From Rhizophagus irregularis (Eukaryota > Glomeromycota > Glomeromycetes > Glomerales > Glomeraceae): a DNA stretch of 64,000 bases. The stretch is from positions 310,001 through 374,000 of the forward strand of contig NC_089431.1 in NCBI RefSeq assembly GCF_026210795.1, in the 5' to 3' direction. Every line of letters starts with the position of its first letter. Positions within the stretch are counted from its first letter, which is position 1. Made by a program: the position numbers and the translations under genes. The notes beneath the pieces are model-generated. The model searched no databases, was not told the DNA's origin, and saw nothing but the letters and a program-made list of their open reading frames with translations. Shown one piece after another: positions 1 through 11,360 of the stretch.

Positions 1-670
1 TATTAGTTGCGCGACTAAACCTGAAGCTAGTGCTGTAATGACAATATTTTTTATTCTAATAGTTCTCATATTAGCAACTATTGTGTTTTGTTACGTACAT
101 ATATTAATAACGATTCATAGAGTTAAAGAAGAAAATTCATCAGTCTCAAGTTCGAATAATAGTTGGATGTATCTTAACAATATTGAAAAAAAAACTCTTA
201 AAAAAGTTTTAACTTATATTTTAATATTCATATTACAATATGTTCCTGTTCTAATTTATAACATGTGTAGAATCTTAAAGGTAAAGAAAATATTTTATTT
301 ATTTTTTTATTCATGATTTTTTATGAAATTGTTTGTAACAATATAATTTAAAAATAATTAGATTCAAAATTTTATAATTGGTGTTATCGTATCTTCAGGT
401 AATTTTTAAATACAGTAAAAATATATATATATATATATTTGTTTATGTATTGATCGATATTTAACAAAAGTATTAATCCTATTTTTTTGTTTAGTTATAT
501 GTTTAGGAGGAATAGGTAACGTAATTCAATATATGTGTAATGAAGGATTTAGATATCAATCATCAGGCAATGTTTATTCAGATTATAAATCTGAAACAAA
601 ATCTGAAGCAGATGAAGCAGTTGATGAACAGAAATCAAATGATGATTCAATTATTACTAATAATGTATGA
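1..670 (+). CDS. 7TM (GPCR-like) receptor, 3' part only
   Basis: The coding frame is open from base 2, so the 5' end lies outside the window. I read three exons: up to 280 (donor GTAAAG, phase 0), a 37-nt mini-exon 362-398 between TTAG and GTAATT, and 495-670 ending in TGA. Only with the mini-exon do the phases agree. The product has a hydrophobic helix (TIFFILIVLILATIVFCYVH), a charged loop, a second helix after KKTLKK (VLTYILIFILQYVPVLIYNM), then a helix formed across the mini-exon junction (IIGVIVSSVICLGGIGNVIQ), and an acidic Ser/Glu-rich tail ending ITNNV. This matches TM5-TM7 plus cytoplasmic tail of a fungal or amoeboid GPCR. Ligand and class cannot be judged from this part. Confidence 0.7.
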
Positions 671-1151
671 GATAGTAATATAAAATATGTAAAATTATTT
701 TTTATGTTGGTAAGAAATTTATTATTTAAGTTTTAGAATCTTTTTTTAAATTTTTAATATAATAATAAGTTCAATGTAATAAGTATAAATTTATTTATAA
801 TGTATAAATAATTCGTAGTATAAGTATAAATGTATAAAAATTCGATTATGTTATTTTTCTACAGTTAAGCGTAATGATTAAAGATGTTAATTAATTAAAT
901 TATGTTATACAAATATTTATTGATTATGAAAATGTAAAAATACTAAATATTTTGATTTACACTCACTAAAATTGATCGATATGATACGAAAAAGGAAAAA
1001 GTCCAAATTAACGGTTATGGGTCTAAATCGCGACGGGTCAAAATCCCGAATGTGTCAAAATCCCGACAGTTGGCCCGCGTTATGCAGAGTTATGCGTAAT
1101 CACGTGATATTTTTGACCAGCATTAGAATTCGATATTTTGACCGGATCCCA
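671..1151. other. AT-rich 3' flank with a short repeated motif
   Basis: No gene is seen. The stretch is AT-rich up to about 980. It then becomes GC-richer and carries the 13-mer GTCAAAATCCCGA twice in direct orientation (1037-1049 and 1053-1065), followed by CCCGCG and GTCAAAAT-like words in both orientations up to 1145. Similar words (GGGTCAAAAT) recur near 12980. This looks like a decayed short interspersed repeat, not coding sequence. Confidence 0.4.
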
Positions 1152-1267
1152 AATTAACACGGTTACACACCCTTCTCAGTGATCATTAAAGGTTATAACC
1201 TATATACTTGTGACATAAATAGTAAGGTTATAACCTTTGATGATCACCTGAGTGGGGTGAATTAACA
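1152..1267. mobile_element. Short hairpin MITE with candidate 8-bp TSD
   Basis: Two inverted arms (about 1169-1202 and 1223-1256) share TGATCAT(T/C)AAAGGTTATAACCT around a loop of about 20 nt, each arm containing the palindrome AGGTTATAACCT. The unit is flanked by a direct repeat AATTAACA at 1152-1159 and 1260-1267. An 8-bp target duplication is the hAT hallmark. The outermost bases are not well matched between arms, so the exact element ends are uncertain. Confidence 0.5.
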
Positions 1268-2774
1268 ATGGAAATGTATTTGTAAATCAATGCCAAACAT
1301 GAGAAGTTCGGCAATTAAAATATACGTATCTAAAGTATCTTGTACGTACGTCTCGATACTTGTCCTGAAGAGTGACGACCATCCCGCAAGTCCTGCCACA
1401 GGAGGCATTCAAAGAGGTTACTTTTAGTATATGAGAAATTAACGTCAGTTTCATCAATTAAAACTAAAAAATATCAATTATGCCGAAAATGATCAAAGAA
1501 TTTTTTTTTTTTTATCAAAATACAATTTTACTTCGCATAGATTTTTACTAATGTTAAATTATTTTTTAATTTTTATTATTACTAAACTAAAAAAAGACAT
1601 GAGTTTTCATTTTTAAAAAATTAAAAATCCGAAGCTGATGATTAATACTATAAAATGATCAGTAGTATACTAAAATAATATTATGTTTAAAAAGTATATG
1701 ATTTTTTTTTATAGTATTGTGTGATGATCAAAGATTTATTTTTGTTTAAAAAATGTGTTGTTAAAAAGAAAATCATAATAAAATTTTGTAAGTTCTTCAA
1801 TTTGGGAAACTTTAGAAAATTTCAGAAAATCATAATTTAAATTTAAAGGATGGTATTTAATCATATGCAGTCATAACTCAATATAACAGATAACAAACCG
1901 ATTTTGGCCCATAACGAACTTTTTTCTTTAAATCAAAACCATTTATAATTAATTTTATGACATATAAGAAGTTTAATTATAAATCAGTCATATTTATTTA
2001 TTCGCGATTAACCGATACTTCTTAATTCCGGCCTGAATTAACTTAGTCTCGGCCGGCACTATTCAACGTAGCAGATCAGTCACCTGATATCTACGAGTCT
2101 TAAAAAGTTTCCATTATATAGTATTGATACTATAAACATATTTTTTTACTGTAACTTGGTTCGCTTTGTGATTTAAAAATACTATAAACATATTTTGACA
2201 AGATAAAATGTTGCTTGATAATATAGTTAAGTATACAGAATTTTTATATTTAAATCGGTACAATAAAAATATATTGATGATTTATCGAATATTTGATATA
2301 ACGACCAAAAATCAGGACCTACGGAGGGTTCGTTATATCGAGTTCTGATTGTAGATAATTATATGCTTATCAAAATATAGATTTTTTAATAAAAGAGGTG
2401 TTAAAAACTTAAAAGTTGGAACGGCCCTACTGTATTCTTCTAAATATGGGCTGACTCACAGCAAAAGGTGGCTCGGCCAAAATTTTTTTTTGAGATTTTA
2501 TAATAATTATATTAAATTTTTCAGAAAAAATATTTTTATTTATAATGTTATATTAAAAAAACAAGATTTTAATATTTTTTTATTATTTGCATTTTTCTTC
2601 TATAGTATTTAATGAACGATATAAATATATTGAAAAAAACTTATATTTTTAATGAATTCCTTGTTAGTTTATTAAAAAATAGATTTTAAAAATCTTTAAA
2701 ATTCATGAAAATAGTAATGATTTTCCAAATTGATTATATAATTAAGATTCTAGTTTTCTGTTGCAATCCATTCG
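1268..2774. other. Intergenic, no gene seen; one inverted repeat
   Basis: AT-rich, many stops in all frames. A short inverted repeat GATATAACGA (2295-2304) / TCGTTATATC (2330-2339) encloses a GC-richer loop, like the ends of a small element. Around 2020-2095 there is a GC-richer patch with CCGGCC words in both orientations. No protein similarity recognised. Confidence 0.4.
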
Positions 2775-3003
2775 GGTCTATTAGGACCCCGAGCTATACA
2801 TAAAAAGGTAGAGTAAGGGTTTGCGTAGAATTGACCAAAATAATCATGTAGATCTTTCCTTTTATAGATAATGCCGGCCAGAATTTATTTCATTTTTTAG
2901 ACGCTGACTGGCATTATCATAATTCCGGCCCTGTAGAGCTATTAGTAATTTTTTTTGGCTGCAACCTTACCTCTATATATATAGCTCGGGGTCCTGGTCT
3001 ATC
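2775..3003. mobile_element. hAT-type MITE, 213 bp with TIRs and TSD
   Basis: Element 2783-2995 begins AGGACCCCGAGCTATA and ends with its inverse TATAGCTCGGGGTCCT, giving 16-bp perfect terminal inverted repeats that continue imperfectly inward. It is flanked by GGTCTATT (2775-2782) and GGTCTATC (2996-3003), a 7/8-matching target duplication. It is too short to encode a transposase. The interior block around 2845-2890 and the right end recur at 32649-32765, showing a dispersed family. Confidence 0.75.
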
Positions 3004-4026
3004 TGTTTCCTGTGCCACAAAGCCGCATTGGAAAAGAGCTCGTTCTACTGCTACCTGTTGCGAAAATAGTGTAGTTTTTCCTATCGGCTTTAAATAATTC
3101 TTCATCTGTATCAACTTCCCTACATTCTTTTACTGCCTTATGTCTGCCCATATATTACTAAATTCATTTCCAAATGTTTGAATAAATTAGACACCTTACG
3201 ATTGAAATTAACTATAAATTAACTACATGGAATTCCTAACGTTAAGTTAATACCGTAAGTTACATAAACGGAATGATTACATAAAATCTTGATCTCTCGT
3301 TCTTTCAGATTGTTATGCGTATATGCGTATTTTTTTTCCCTTAACATCATCTCTTACGATAATTTCGTAATGTAATCGTTATAATTTATCAAGAATATGT
3401 GTGCTAATATTTCCATTTTCTATATCCAATTTGCTTATACGTTAATATATATCTGATATTTATTTTTTTTTTACGGTATTTATATTGTTTAATGTAATTT
3501 AAAGATCAAAATGTTATACAATGACTTATCTCGTGTTATCCTTATATGATAACATATTATCACCATCATCTCCATCATTATCATCATCATTCATATATAA
3601 TTCTTCATTATAGATAGACTTGATATCATGATGTGTTTATTATTTCAGAATAAATATCTTGAAAATTTATTAATAGGACAAGAATTTATTCATTCGATCA
3701 CGATAATTGAGAAGAAAAGTGTCATAAATCGTATAGGGTAGTAAGTGATTTTATTTTTTAATTTGTAGTTCACTGATTCATATAATTATCATGTTATTTG
3801 GCGCGTAGTTAGAAGTTTTTCAAAAACTTATGGAAAAAAATAAATTTGAAGAGAATAAAATGAAAATGAAGGGAATAATTTATGACTTCATTATAATTTT
3901 ATTTATATATGAAAATATTCTATAATTTATAAAAATGCGGCATGCTTTGAAATAATGCTAAATAAGTGAAATAATGAGAATAAATAGTGCTTAATAAAAA
4001 GGTTCTAATATGCAAAATTTAATAGC
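3004..4026. other. Intergenic, no gene seen
   Basis: AT-rich with stops in all frames. It holds a degenerate (CAT/ATC)n triplet run near 3560-3600 and otherwise simple A/T tracts. It is also the 3' flank of the minus-strand peptide gene. Confidence 0.4.
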
Positions 4027-4304
4027 TTAGATATCATCGGGTTCGCCTCTAGAAGGTAAGATAAGTGCAGCCTTGACTGTGCCGTTTTTTTCTTTCGATG
4101 GACTTTTGTCTTTTTGAGCAATTCCTCTTTAATGATTAAATTAATAAAATTAATAGATTTCTTACGTCGATTTTTAAAAAAGTATCAATATAGTATTTGT
4201 ATTTACCTCTTAGTTAATTGATATAAATTCAAAGGAGAGGAGGCTGTTACGATAGCAGCCATAAACACAATCAAGAGAGCAAAGAAGATTTGACGCGAAT
4301 TCAT
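4027..4304 (-). CDS. Small secreted peptide precursor, 65 aa
   Basis: Starts at ATG 4304 (minus). Exon 1 is 4304-4207, donor GTAAAT; exon 2 is best placed at 4126-4027, stop TAA. Reading phases agree (98 + 100 nt). The N-terminus is a textbook signal peptide (MNSRQIFFALLIVFMAAIVT followed by A-S-S). The mature part is short and charged, with a Lys-Arg pair right at the splice junction that could be a Kex2-type cleavage site, and it ends GEPDDI. Without splicing the frame stops directly after the Lys-Arg, giving a 33-aa peptide. Using the alternative acceptor two bases downstream gives a shorter Arg/Lys-rich tail. A TATA-like box lies about 85 nt upstream. I do not recognise a family; small secreted proteins of this size are common among mycorrhizal effector or pheromone-like candidates. 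That function is inference only. Confidence 0.6.
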
Positions 4305-4385
4305 TTTTATAGTGTTTTGGATATTTTTTGTGTTGGATATTTTTAATTTCTTTTTTTGTGATTTTCTGAATCAGTGAGGGGAAAG

Positions 4386-4396
4386 TCATTTATATA
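4386..4396 (-). promoter_or_regulatory. TATA-like box of the secreted-peptide gene
   Basis: On the minus strand TATATAAATGA lies 82-92 nt before the ATG at 4304, followed by a C-rich patch, a usual spacing for a fungal TATA promoter with a short leader. Confidence 0.45.
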
Positions 4397-5665
4397 TTGA
4401 TATATTGATTTTTTTTCAATATTATTAAATAGGGCCTATATTCCTTAAATTATCAACAAAACGAATTTATTTATCCGAACCGAAATTAATTTTAATAAAG
4501 AATACTCCCAAATTAAATACAATTAATGTATTTTTTATCTATAAATAATTGGAATAAAACTTTTTCAAACATTACTTTCATCTTTTAATATAACGACGAA
4601 ATTTAACAATTAATTTAGTCGAGCTTTGTTTTTTTTTTAGACGAGTGATTGGTTGAGATTGTTTAATGGTAATTTTTATCGTCCTTTGTTAAACAAAGAA
4701 AATAAAATTTTTGTTAATCTATTTTGATTTTTAGAATGGTATTTTTATTTCTAATTTTAGGTTATAGGAGTCCTTGTTAAAGGTTTATTTTTGTGTAACG
4801 ATAAATAATAATGCATCATATACTAGGTCCCAATATGATAAAGAAATATCACATGATCAATTTATAATTAAGTACAATTTTTATAACCAAAGTTTTATGT
4901 GATAATTTGAACAAAGAATAATTAAATATTATGAATTCAAATGGAAGATTTGGTCATAACTCGAAGCGCGCCCAATCATACGAAAAATTGATTTGGGTTT
5001 TTTATATAAAATGGTCGAAAAAACTTTTTCCGTTACCTTTTTTTAGAACTTTTTAACAATAGTCGAAATAAAATTTTATTATATTTTTTAAACCTTTATT
5101 TCCTTGCTTTTAAAGAAAGAAAAGTAAAAAAGAATAACATAATAATAGTATAAGAAAAAAATCTTTATGTAATTTCCATCGGATATATATTTCAATATCT
5201 TATTTGAATTTATTTCGATAATATTTGTAGATTCCTCATCTTTTATAATTTGTCTTTCAGAAAAACTACGCAGGGCTTATAAAATGAATGAAACATATAT
5301 TTAAAGAAATATATATCTAACTTAATAAACTAATAAATCCTCAATGATATTTAATACATATTGTACTGCTAATTATGTATATTATAAATATAAAAATAAC
5401 AATAAAATAAATAATAACAATAAAATAAATAATAACAATAAAATAAATAATAACAATAAAATAAATAATAACAATAAAATAAATAATAACAATAAAATAA
5501 ATAATTAATTTAATAAAATAAAATCTCCTTCCTAAATAATAAAATTAATCTTCCGTCTGGCCATCCATCACCTGACTATCACCTGATTTCATCAATTTTT
5601 CGTAACAATAGTCAATTTTGTACACATAAGACGGATAATTTTTTTGCGGGATAAGTACAAAATAC
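4397..5665. other. Intergenic with an 18-bp minisatellite
   Basis: No gene seen. Very AT-rich. The only structure is the tandem array listed at 5398-5505. The last part, 5520-5665, is the 3' flank of the minus-strand kinase gene. Confidence 0.4.
5398..5505. repeat. 18-bp tandem repeat, six copies
   Basis: The unit AACAATAAAATAAATAAT repeats with exact 18-bp period (copies starting 5398, 5416, 5434, 5452, 5470, 5488) and almost no divergence, so it is a young slippage-type minisatellite. Confidence 0.9.
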
Positions 5666-8122
5666 TCAATTATATTCAACATTATTCTCATCTGAATTAT
5701 CATTTTTAATATATTTTCCTGTTTTAATTAGAATAATAATTTAAAGTTGACACAATATATTAAAATATTTATAATTAATAAAAATTTTACTTACTATTTT
5801 TTTGAATTTCAACCTTTAATTCTTCAAAATTACGTTTCCTTGAAAAATTTACAGGTACAGCAGTTGTTATGTTGTCAACGGAATTTGTATTTTGCGTGTA
5901 TGATCTAAAAAATGAATAATTATATTTTTTTATATTATATTATTAATATTTACTCATTATATTAATTACCTTTGAATATCATTTATATCAAATGCATATT
6001 CTTTTGTGATATAATCTAATAAATTAATAAGAGATATCTAAATTAAATGTAATTTTAAAAAGTTTAAGGAAATGAACTGGATTAGTATTTGTAATACCTT
6101 TAAATACATTAAATGAAAGCATTAAAGATGAATCTATAGTTGTAATCTTAGAAATAATAGAACTTAATGGTCTACTTGTATAAATTGCCTTTGAATGATA
6201 TTTTTCACTAAATTCAGGACCAAGTTGCTTAAATTTTATTAATTCCATCCTTCTTTCTTCAGCTTGTACAAGAGTTTTATGATGTATATATATATTTTTA
6301 TATTTATAGAAATCCACAATAAAAGAATTATATAATTCATAAATAGTTGGTCTATTTGAAGGATTAGAATCCCAACATTTTTTCATTAAATTGGCAAAAT
6401 ATTCGGGGGTATCATTTGTTATTTTAGGTCGTCTTCCATCAATAATTTCATAGATAAGATCAATATTGTGTTCAACATTAGCAAAAGGTTTAGAACCTGT
6501 TGTAAGTTCCCACATGATCATACCCAAACTATATATATCAGATTCTTTTGAAAATGCAGCACCTTTAAATATTTCTGGTGCAATATATGGTATTACTCCA
6601 TATACTTCATCATTTGATGAAGCATTATTTGTAGGTCGTGATAATCCTAAGTCTGCAATTTGCCAATTTGAATAAGTTTTATCACGAAATTTTTGTGATA
6701 ATAATAGATTCCCACTATGAAAATCCCGATGTATATAATTTTTGCTGTGAATAGTTTGAAGGCTACAAATGTATTATTCATTGTTAATAAACTTATTATT
6801 TATAGATGATATATTAGTATATAAAATATAAATACCCATATAAAATATCGTGTAAAATATCCAATTTTTTCGTCCATGTAATATTTTTAAATTCTTTTTG
6901 CAAATAATTATGTAAATCACCACCTTTTGCATAATTCATTATCAACATATACTCTTTTGTTACGGGTCTTGGGTTATACCATAACAACCAATAATCCAAT
7001 TATTTCCATCATTACATTGATAAAGTGATTTTAACTAAATTTAGTAAATTATAAATATGTCAATTAATTAAGGTATTACAAAAACACATCATAAAAAATA
7101 AATAAACTTACCTCATTTAGAACATCTTTACTGATATCTTGTGAATTAATTAATTTTTTTACAGCAACATCAATAAAGTATGGGTATGAACTTACTGACC
7201 AAGTTGCTTTATAAATAACACTAAATCCTCCTTCTGCTATTTTCTTTAAATTTCTAATTTGAGAATATGGGATCCATATTATAGAGTTTATTCCTGAATA
7301 AAATTTACTCCTAATAAAACGATATACATTAAATGGATCCTTATTCACATAATCAGCAATAAAATGGTGATTTTTATTCTCGATTTTTATAGAGAAAAGA
7401 AATTCATCTATAATACAATTTCCACTAATATCAATATTAAGAAATGATACTCTTTTACAATTCTTGCATTGCGATTGATTTGTGATTCCAATAATAATAT
7501 TTGTTGTCAAACAATAACTACATCCAATATAGATAATAAAGCAATGTGAGCACCATTTTTGACAATGAAATTTTGACTCTTGCTGTATATAATCTAGTTC
7601 TCGTGGACAAATTGAACATCTATCATGATTGTCCCACCATGGTAAATATATAATTAAAACGGACTTTTTAGACAAAATTGTTGACTCTACCCATCCGAAA
7701 GATAATTGATAATACTGTGGTCCACGTTTAGATAAATGTTTATCACATACCTCGTAATTAAAAGGTTTAGTATTAATAAATGATAAATAATCTGAGAATA
7801 CTTGTCTAAAATATGAAATCTCAGAGCAATATTTACACCATTCTTGAATATTTATTGTACAAAAGTTATTTCTAGTTGCTTTATGTTCAATACATTGAGC
7901 ATTATTTGTCATTATTATATGTACATCCAAATATGTATTACTGCCAGTTGTATATTTATACTTCAACAAACAATTTTTGCAATATTTTTGTTCAAACTTA
8001 AGTGTCTTGGAGTATAAATTTCCACAATTATTACACTCGTATTCATTATTTTTAAAGGGAATAAATAAAATAGGTACAGGACTGGGTTGCATAAGGTCAA
8101 ATGAATTATTATCTATATTCAT
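5666..8122 (-). pseudogene. TKL-type protein kinase, six exons, one frameshift
   Basis: Exons on the minus strand: 8122-7112, 7034-6836, 6762-6098, 6015-5970, 5904-5795, 5718-5666. Exon 1 encodes a Cys-rich N-terminus with seven CxxC pairs (near residues 30, 48, 96, 169, 191, 201, 219), then the kinase N-lobe: Gly loop IAEGGFSVIY (295-304) and AVKK with Lys322. Exon 3 carries HRDFHSGN (catalytic Asp and Asn), DLG in place of DFG, and APE. The C-terminal tail resembles the plus-strand paralogues (AIYTSR). All phases close except exon 2: it is 199 nt where 200 is needed, and frame is lost at CAAGACCCGTAAC (about 6962-6976), giving a TAA. The residues before and after the lesion match the family. 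It is therefore a recent pseudogene, or a one-base sequence error in an otherwise intact gene. Confidence 0.8.
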
Positions 8123-8365
8123 GATGTTGCCATTTAAGAAAGCCGAATTTTGAAGTTAAATAGCTAAATATAAAAGTTATGATATAACACAGTGAAATTA
8201 ATTCTATGGGAATTTTCTTTAAAGAACCAAAAATTCTGTAGAAACTTCTAAAATTTACGTATCTTTTAAATTTTACGTTACACTTAATAAAAAATCATGT
8301 GATCTAATATAATTACACTATTTTAATTGTTTTTTAAAATTTTTTCGGGTTTTTCAACCTGATTT
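8123..8365. other. 5' flank of the minus-strand kinase
   Basis: No coding signal. AT-rich upstream region running into the T-rich minisatellite. No clear TATA box could be singled out. Confidence 0.3.
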
Positions 8366-8576
8366 TTTTTTTGAACTTTTCCTTTTTTCGGTTTAGTTTT
8401 TTTAAAACTTTTTTTTTCTTTTTCTCAAACTTTCCTTTTTTCGATTTGGTTTTTCTAAACCGAAATTTTTTTTTTCTATTTTTTTCAAACTTTCCTTTTT
8501 TTGGTTTGGTTTTTTTAAACTAAAATTTTTTTTTTCTATTTTTTTCAAACTTTCCTTCTTTTGGTTCACATCTTTT
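8366..8576. repeat. 60-bp T-rich tandem repeat, about 3.5 copies
   Basis: The word CAAACTTTCC recurs at 8426, 8486 and 8546 with exact 60-bp spacing. Each copy also holds GGTTTGGTTTTT and a T9-T10 run. A degenerate copy precedes it at about 8373. On the other strand this is a poly-purine tract. Confidence 0.85.
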
Positions 8577-10089
8577 ACAGTTTTACTTTTTTTGAAAAGA
8601 GGAAAAATATGAAATAATTAATACAAATATATGATATAAAGTTTAACAAGGACTTTTTACACAAAAACACAGGTTGCCATTAAGAAACATCTTTTTATTA
8701 AAAACATTTAATAAGAATAAAAATTTGATATAGACAAAACAAATACAATGATCGACCATGAAAATTCCATCTTAAGGAAAATTGGAAAAGCTGCAACAAA
8801 AAAGAATTATAGAATTCAAAATTATCGAAATCATTAAATATTTTAGCAAAATCTGAAACAATGAAATTAAAAAAAAACAAGAAAAAGACAATAATAGTGT
8901 GTCAAAATGTTGTTAAGAAAAAAGGCTTACAAAAAGAGAAACGAAAGTGAAAAAAGGATTTGAAGATCAATGAATAGGTTTTTTTTTTTAAAAAAAAGAA
9001 AATGTTGTGTGAAATAATTTAATTTTTATATCTTTTATTTAATAATTATATTAAAATATAATAAATATAGTAAAAAAATTTTAATGTCATAGCAATATTA
9101 TTTCTTTAAATTACTAGTAGTAGATAATTATTACACGAATTTATGAAATACCCGTCATGTCAAATTAAATAAATATTTGACAGTATTTTAGTCACCAAAT
9201 TTTTTATTCAAGTTCCCAAATTTATTAGTGAACAGTCAAAAATGAGCTCAAAAAATTTTTTGTACGATACCCCAAATCTGGCGTCAACCAATTTTCCCAT
9301 TATCTAATCCATTTTCCCAGTGTTAAAGGCGAGTCATTCGATATCACATGTTTCTGTAAGTCAATTTTAATTCCCGAGGGCGCAGCAAGTTTTTTGCCAA
9401 ATTTCATAAATCCGCCGCAATGTTTATATTACAAAATGTTTAATAAAGAAAGAAAGAAATTACCATTATATATATAACTGATATTTATGATAATATTGAA
9501 TAAATTGCATATTTTATTTTGAAAATTTAAATAATTATCATGAAAAATTATTATTATATTTTTCTGAACCTTAAAAAAATGACCATCTGGAAAAAGTAAT
9601 GAAATATAAAATGGTAGCAAGCAAATATAAAGTCAAACCAAATGAAGTATGGGCTTTCATTACTAACAATCTTATCAAAGAAAAAAAAATAATCAATAAA
9701 ACAATTTGGGTAAGTTATTTTTTAAGAAAAGAATCTTTTTTTTTTCTTAAAAAATAATTATAGCACCCCAAATTATTTTGGATAAAATAATAGTTCCTCA
9801 AGTTTCGATTCGTCTGTAAAAAATTTTAACGTGGATTTTCATTATAATATTCATAAAATTGAATTTACTTAAGTATATTGCGTTTTGCAAAAAAAAAATA
9901 AAAAAAAAAAATTTACTCTAAAAACCTAACAAACATTATTTTTTAAAAACATAAACAGAATTAAGAATTAATCGGGTTAGTAAAAAAAACTTTATAAAAC
10001 AAATTTTTGAGGAGGACCTGGTATTTTTTCCTTTTTTTAAAAAAAATGATATTCTTTTTCAAATTAATAATTAATAGTTTATTTTTTAG
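8577..10089. other. Intergenic; one possible orphan exon
   Basis: AT-rich, mostly without coding signal. At 9611-9708 there is a plus-strand frame from ATG to TGG before GTAAGT (about 33 codons, containing KVKPNEVWAFITNN) that looks protein-like, but I could not connect it to anything downstream and do not recognise it. Confidence 0.3.
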
Positions 10090-10266
10090 CGCAAAAGCGA
10101 AATCTTTTGCTGATAAAACAACGGATATATATGATGAACCTAATAACGCTACTATTGATAAGAAATATGTAAGACTTAATTCTGAACTAGTAGATGATGC
10201 CGCACGTTACCATTTAACGTGAAGAATCTAAATTACATGGCGTTGGAGTTGCGACCGGCGGTGCAG
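10090..10266 (+). pseudogene. Unidentified coding remnant with frameshift
   Basis: After an acceptor-like TTTTTTAG (ends 10089) a frame reads AKAKSFADKTTDIYDEPNNA and continues to SELVDDAARYHL. A TGA then cuts in at 10219. Shifting frame just before it restores EESKLHGVGVATGGAG up to a donor-like GTATAA at 10267. Upstream there is only a poor, F/K-rich leader. I do not recognise the family. It is best seen as a broken internal exon. Confidence 0.35.
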
Positions 10267-10324
10267 GTATAATTGTATCATAATTATTTTTCCTTAAAAA
10301 GAGTATTTAAAATTTTAAAGTTCG

Positions 10325-11245
10325 GACTAAGTTTAGCCAAAGTCAAATCTAATGAATTATCATAGTACTAAAATACATGAAATTCTGTTAAATTTTTTCT
10401 AGCATTCTAATGAAAAAATTGACCACATAATTTTTAAAATCTTCAATTATGAAAATAGAAATACTGTAACTGACCAAAATTAGAATTATCAAACAATTGT
10501 GAAAATGCAGTTGCACGTGATTTATCGACATATAAATATTATATTTAGTTCTTGTAAAATTTTCAATATAGCTATAAATGATATATCTGATATGCGTTTA
10601 AAATAATGTTAATTACGATAAAATAATCCTTTCGTTAATTATACATTATTAACTTTAACAAGTTACGACTTCTGATGAGTTGCTCAAATATTTAAATATT
10701 GCAATTTTAAATTATTTTGTAAAGAAATTATCTATTTGAAATATGAGAACAAAATTCTATATATAATGATTGTATGTTATGACATACTATATTTGAGCCA
10801 TTTGATAAAATAAATTCAGCATAAATATTCGATTTATACATTTTAAATTCTACTATGAGGTTTACTAAGCAAAGTTTTGCTTCAGGTAAATAATCTTCTG
10901 ATGACACTTCAAAGCTTTTAATAATGAAATATAATTAACTTTTTTTAAATATTTAATTGCTATTTTTCAAGTGTATGTTGAATCATATCATCAATTTTAC
11001 AAAGTGAAATAAATAACTTTTCAAAATGATGCATAATTAAACAATAGAGATTTCTGAGTTAGTAATATTAATTCCATTCTTATGCAAAAGTCTGATTCTT
11101 TAGAAAGACAAGCAATTAAAATGTTAATGACCAACCAAATTTACAATTTTGTCAGAATTAATGAAGTTATGTATAACAGTTAATCAGTTATAATTACTAA
11201 TTTATTATAATAAGATATTTCACAAATTTCCAGAAAATAAGCTTA
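10325..11245 (-). pseudogene. Decayed duplicate of the F-box gene
   Basis: This stretch aligns base by base with the intact gene at 11361-12866. For example AAAATGATGCATAATTAAAC occurs at about 11023 and 12562, and GTTCTTGTAAA-TTTT is followed by AGCTAT(A/G)AATGATA in both (10550s and 12030s). The copy has many indels and stops and lacks the part corresponding to the last 150 or so codons. It lies directly downstream of the intact gene in the same orientation, so it is the dead half of a tandem duplication. Confidence 0.8.
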
Positions 11246-11360
11246 AAATTATTTTAAAAATGAACCAATCATGTGAATTTATTTTATTTGTTTTATTATT
11301 GTTATCCATTAAACTATAAATTCCAGTATATAAAATTCTAATATAAGTCTGCTAGTTCTC

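Noticed and set aside
972-1157. 61-codon plus-strand frame
   Set aside because: It runs through the GTCAAAATCCCGA repeat and has no protein-like features.
2917-3114. 65-codon minus-strand frame
   Set aside because: It overlaps the right half of the 2783-2995 MITE and its flank; open only by chance.
5398-5505. CRISPR-like array
   Set aside because: The repeats are contiguous 18-bp units without spacers, in a eukaryotic genome; the same holds for the arrays at 8366, 31976 and 52746.
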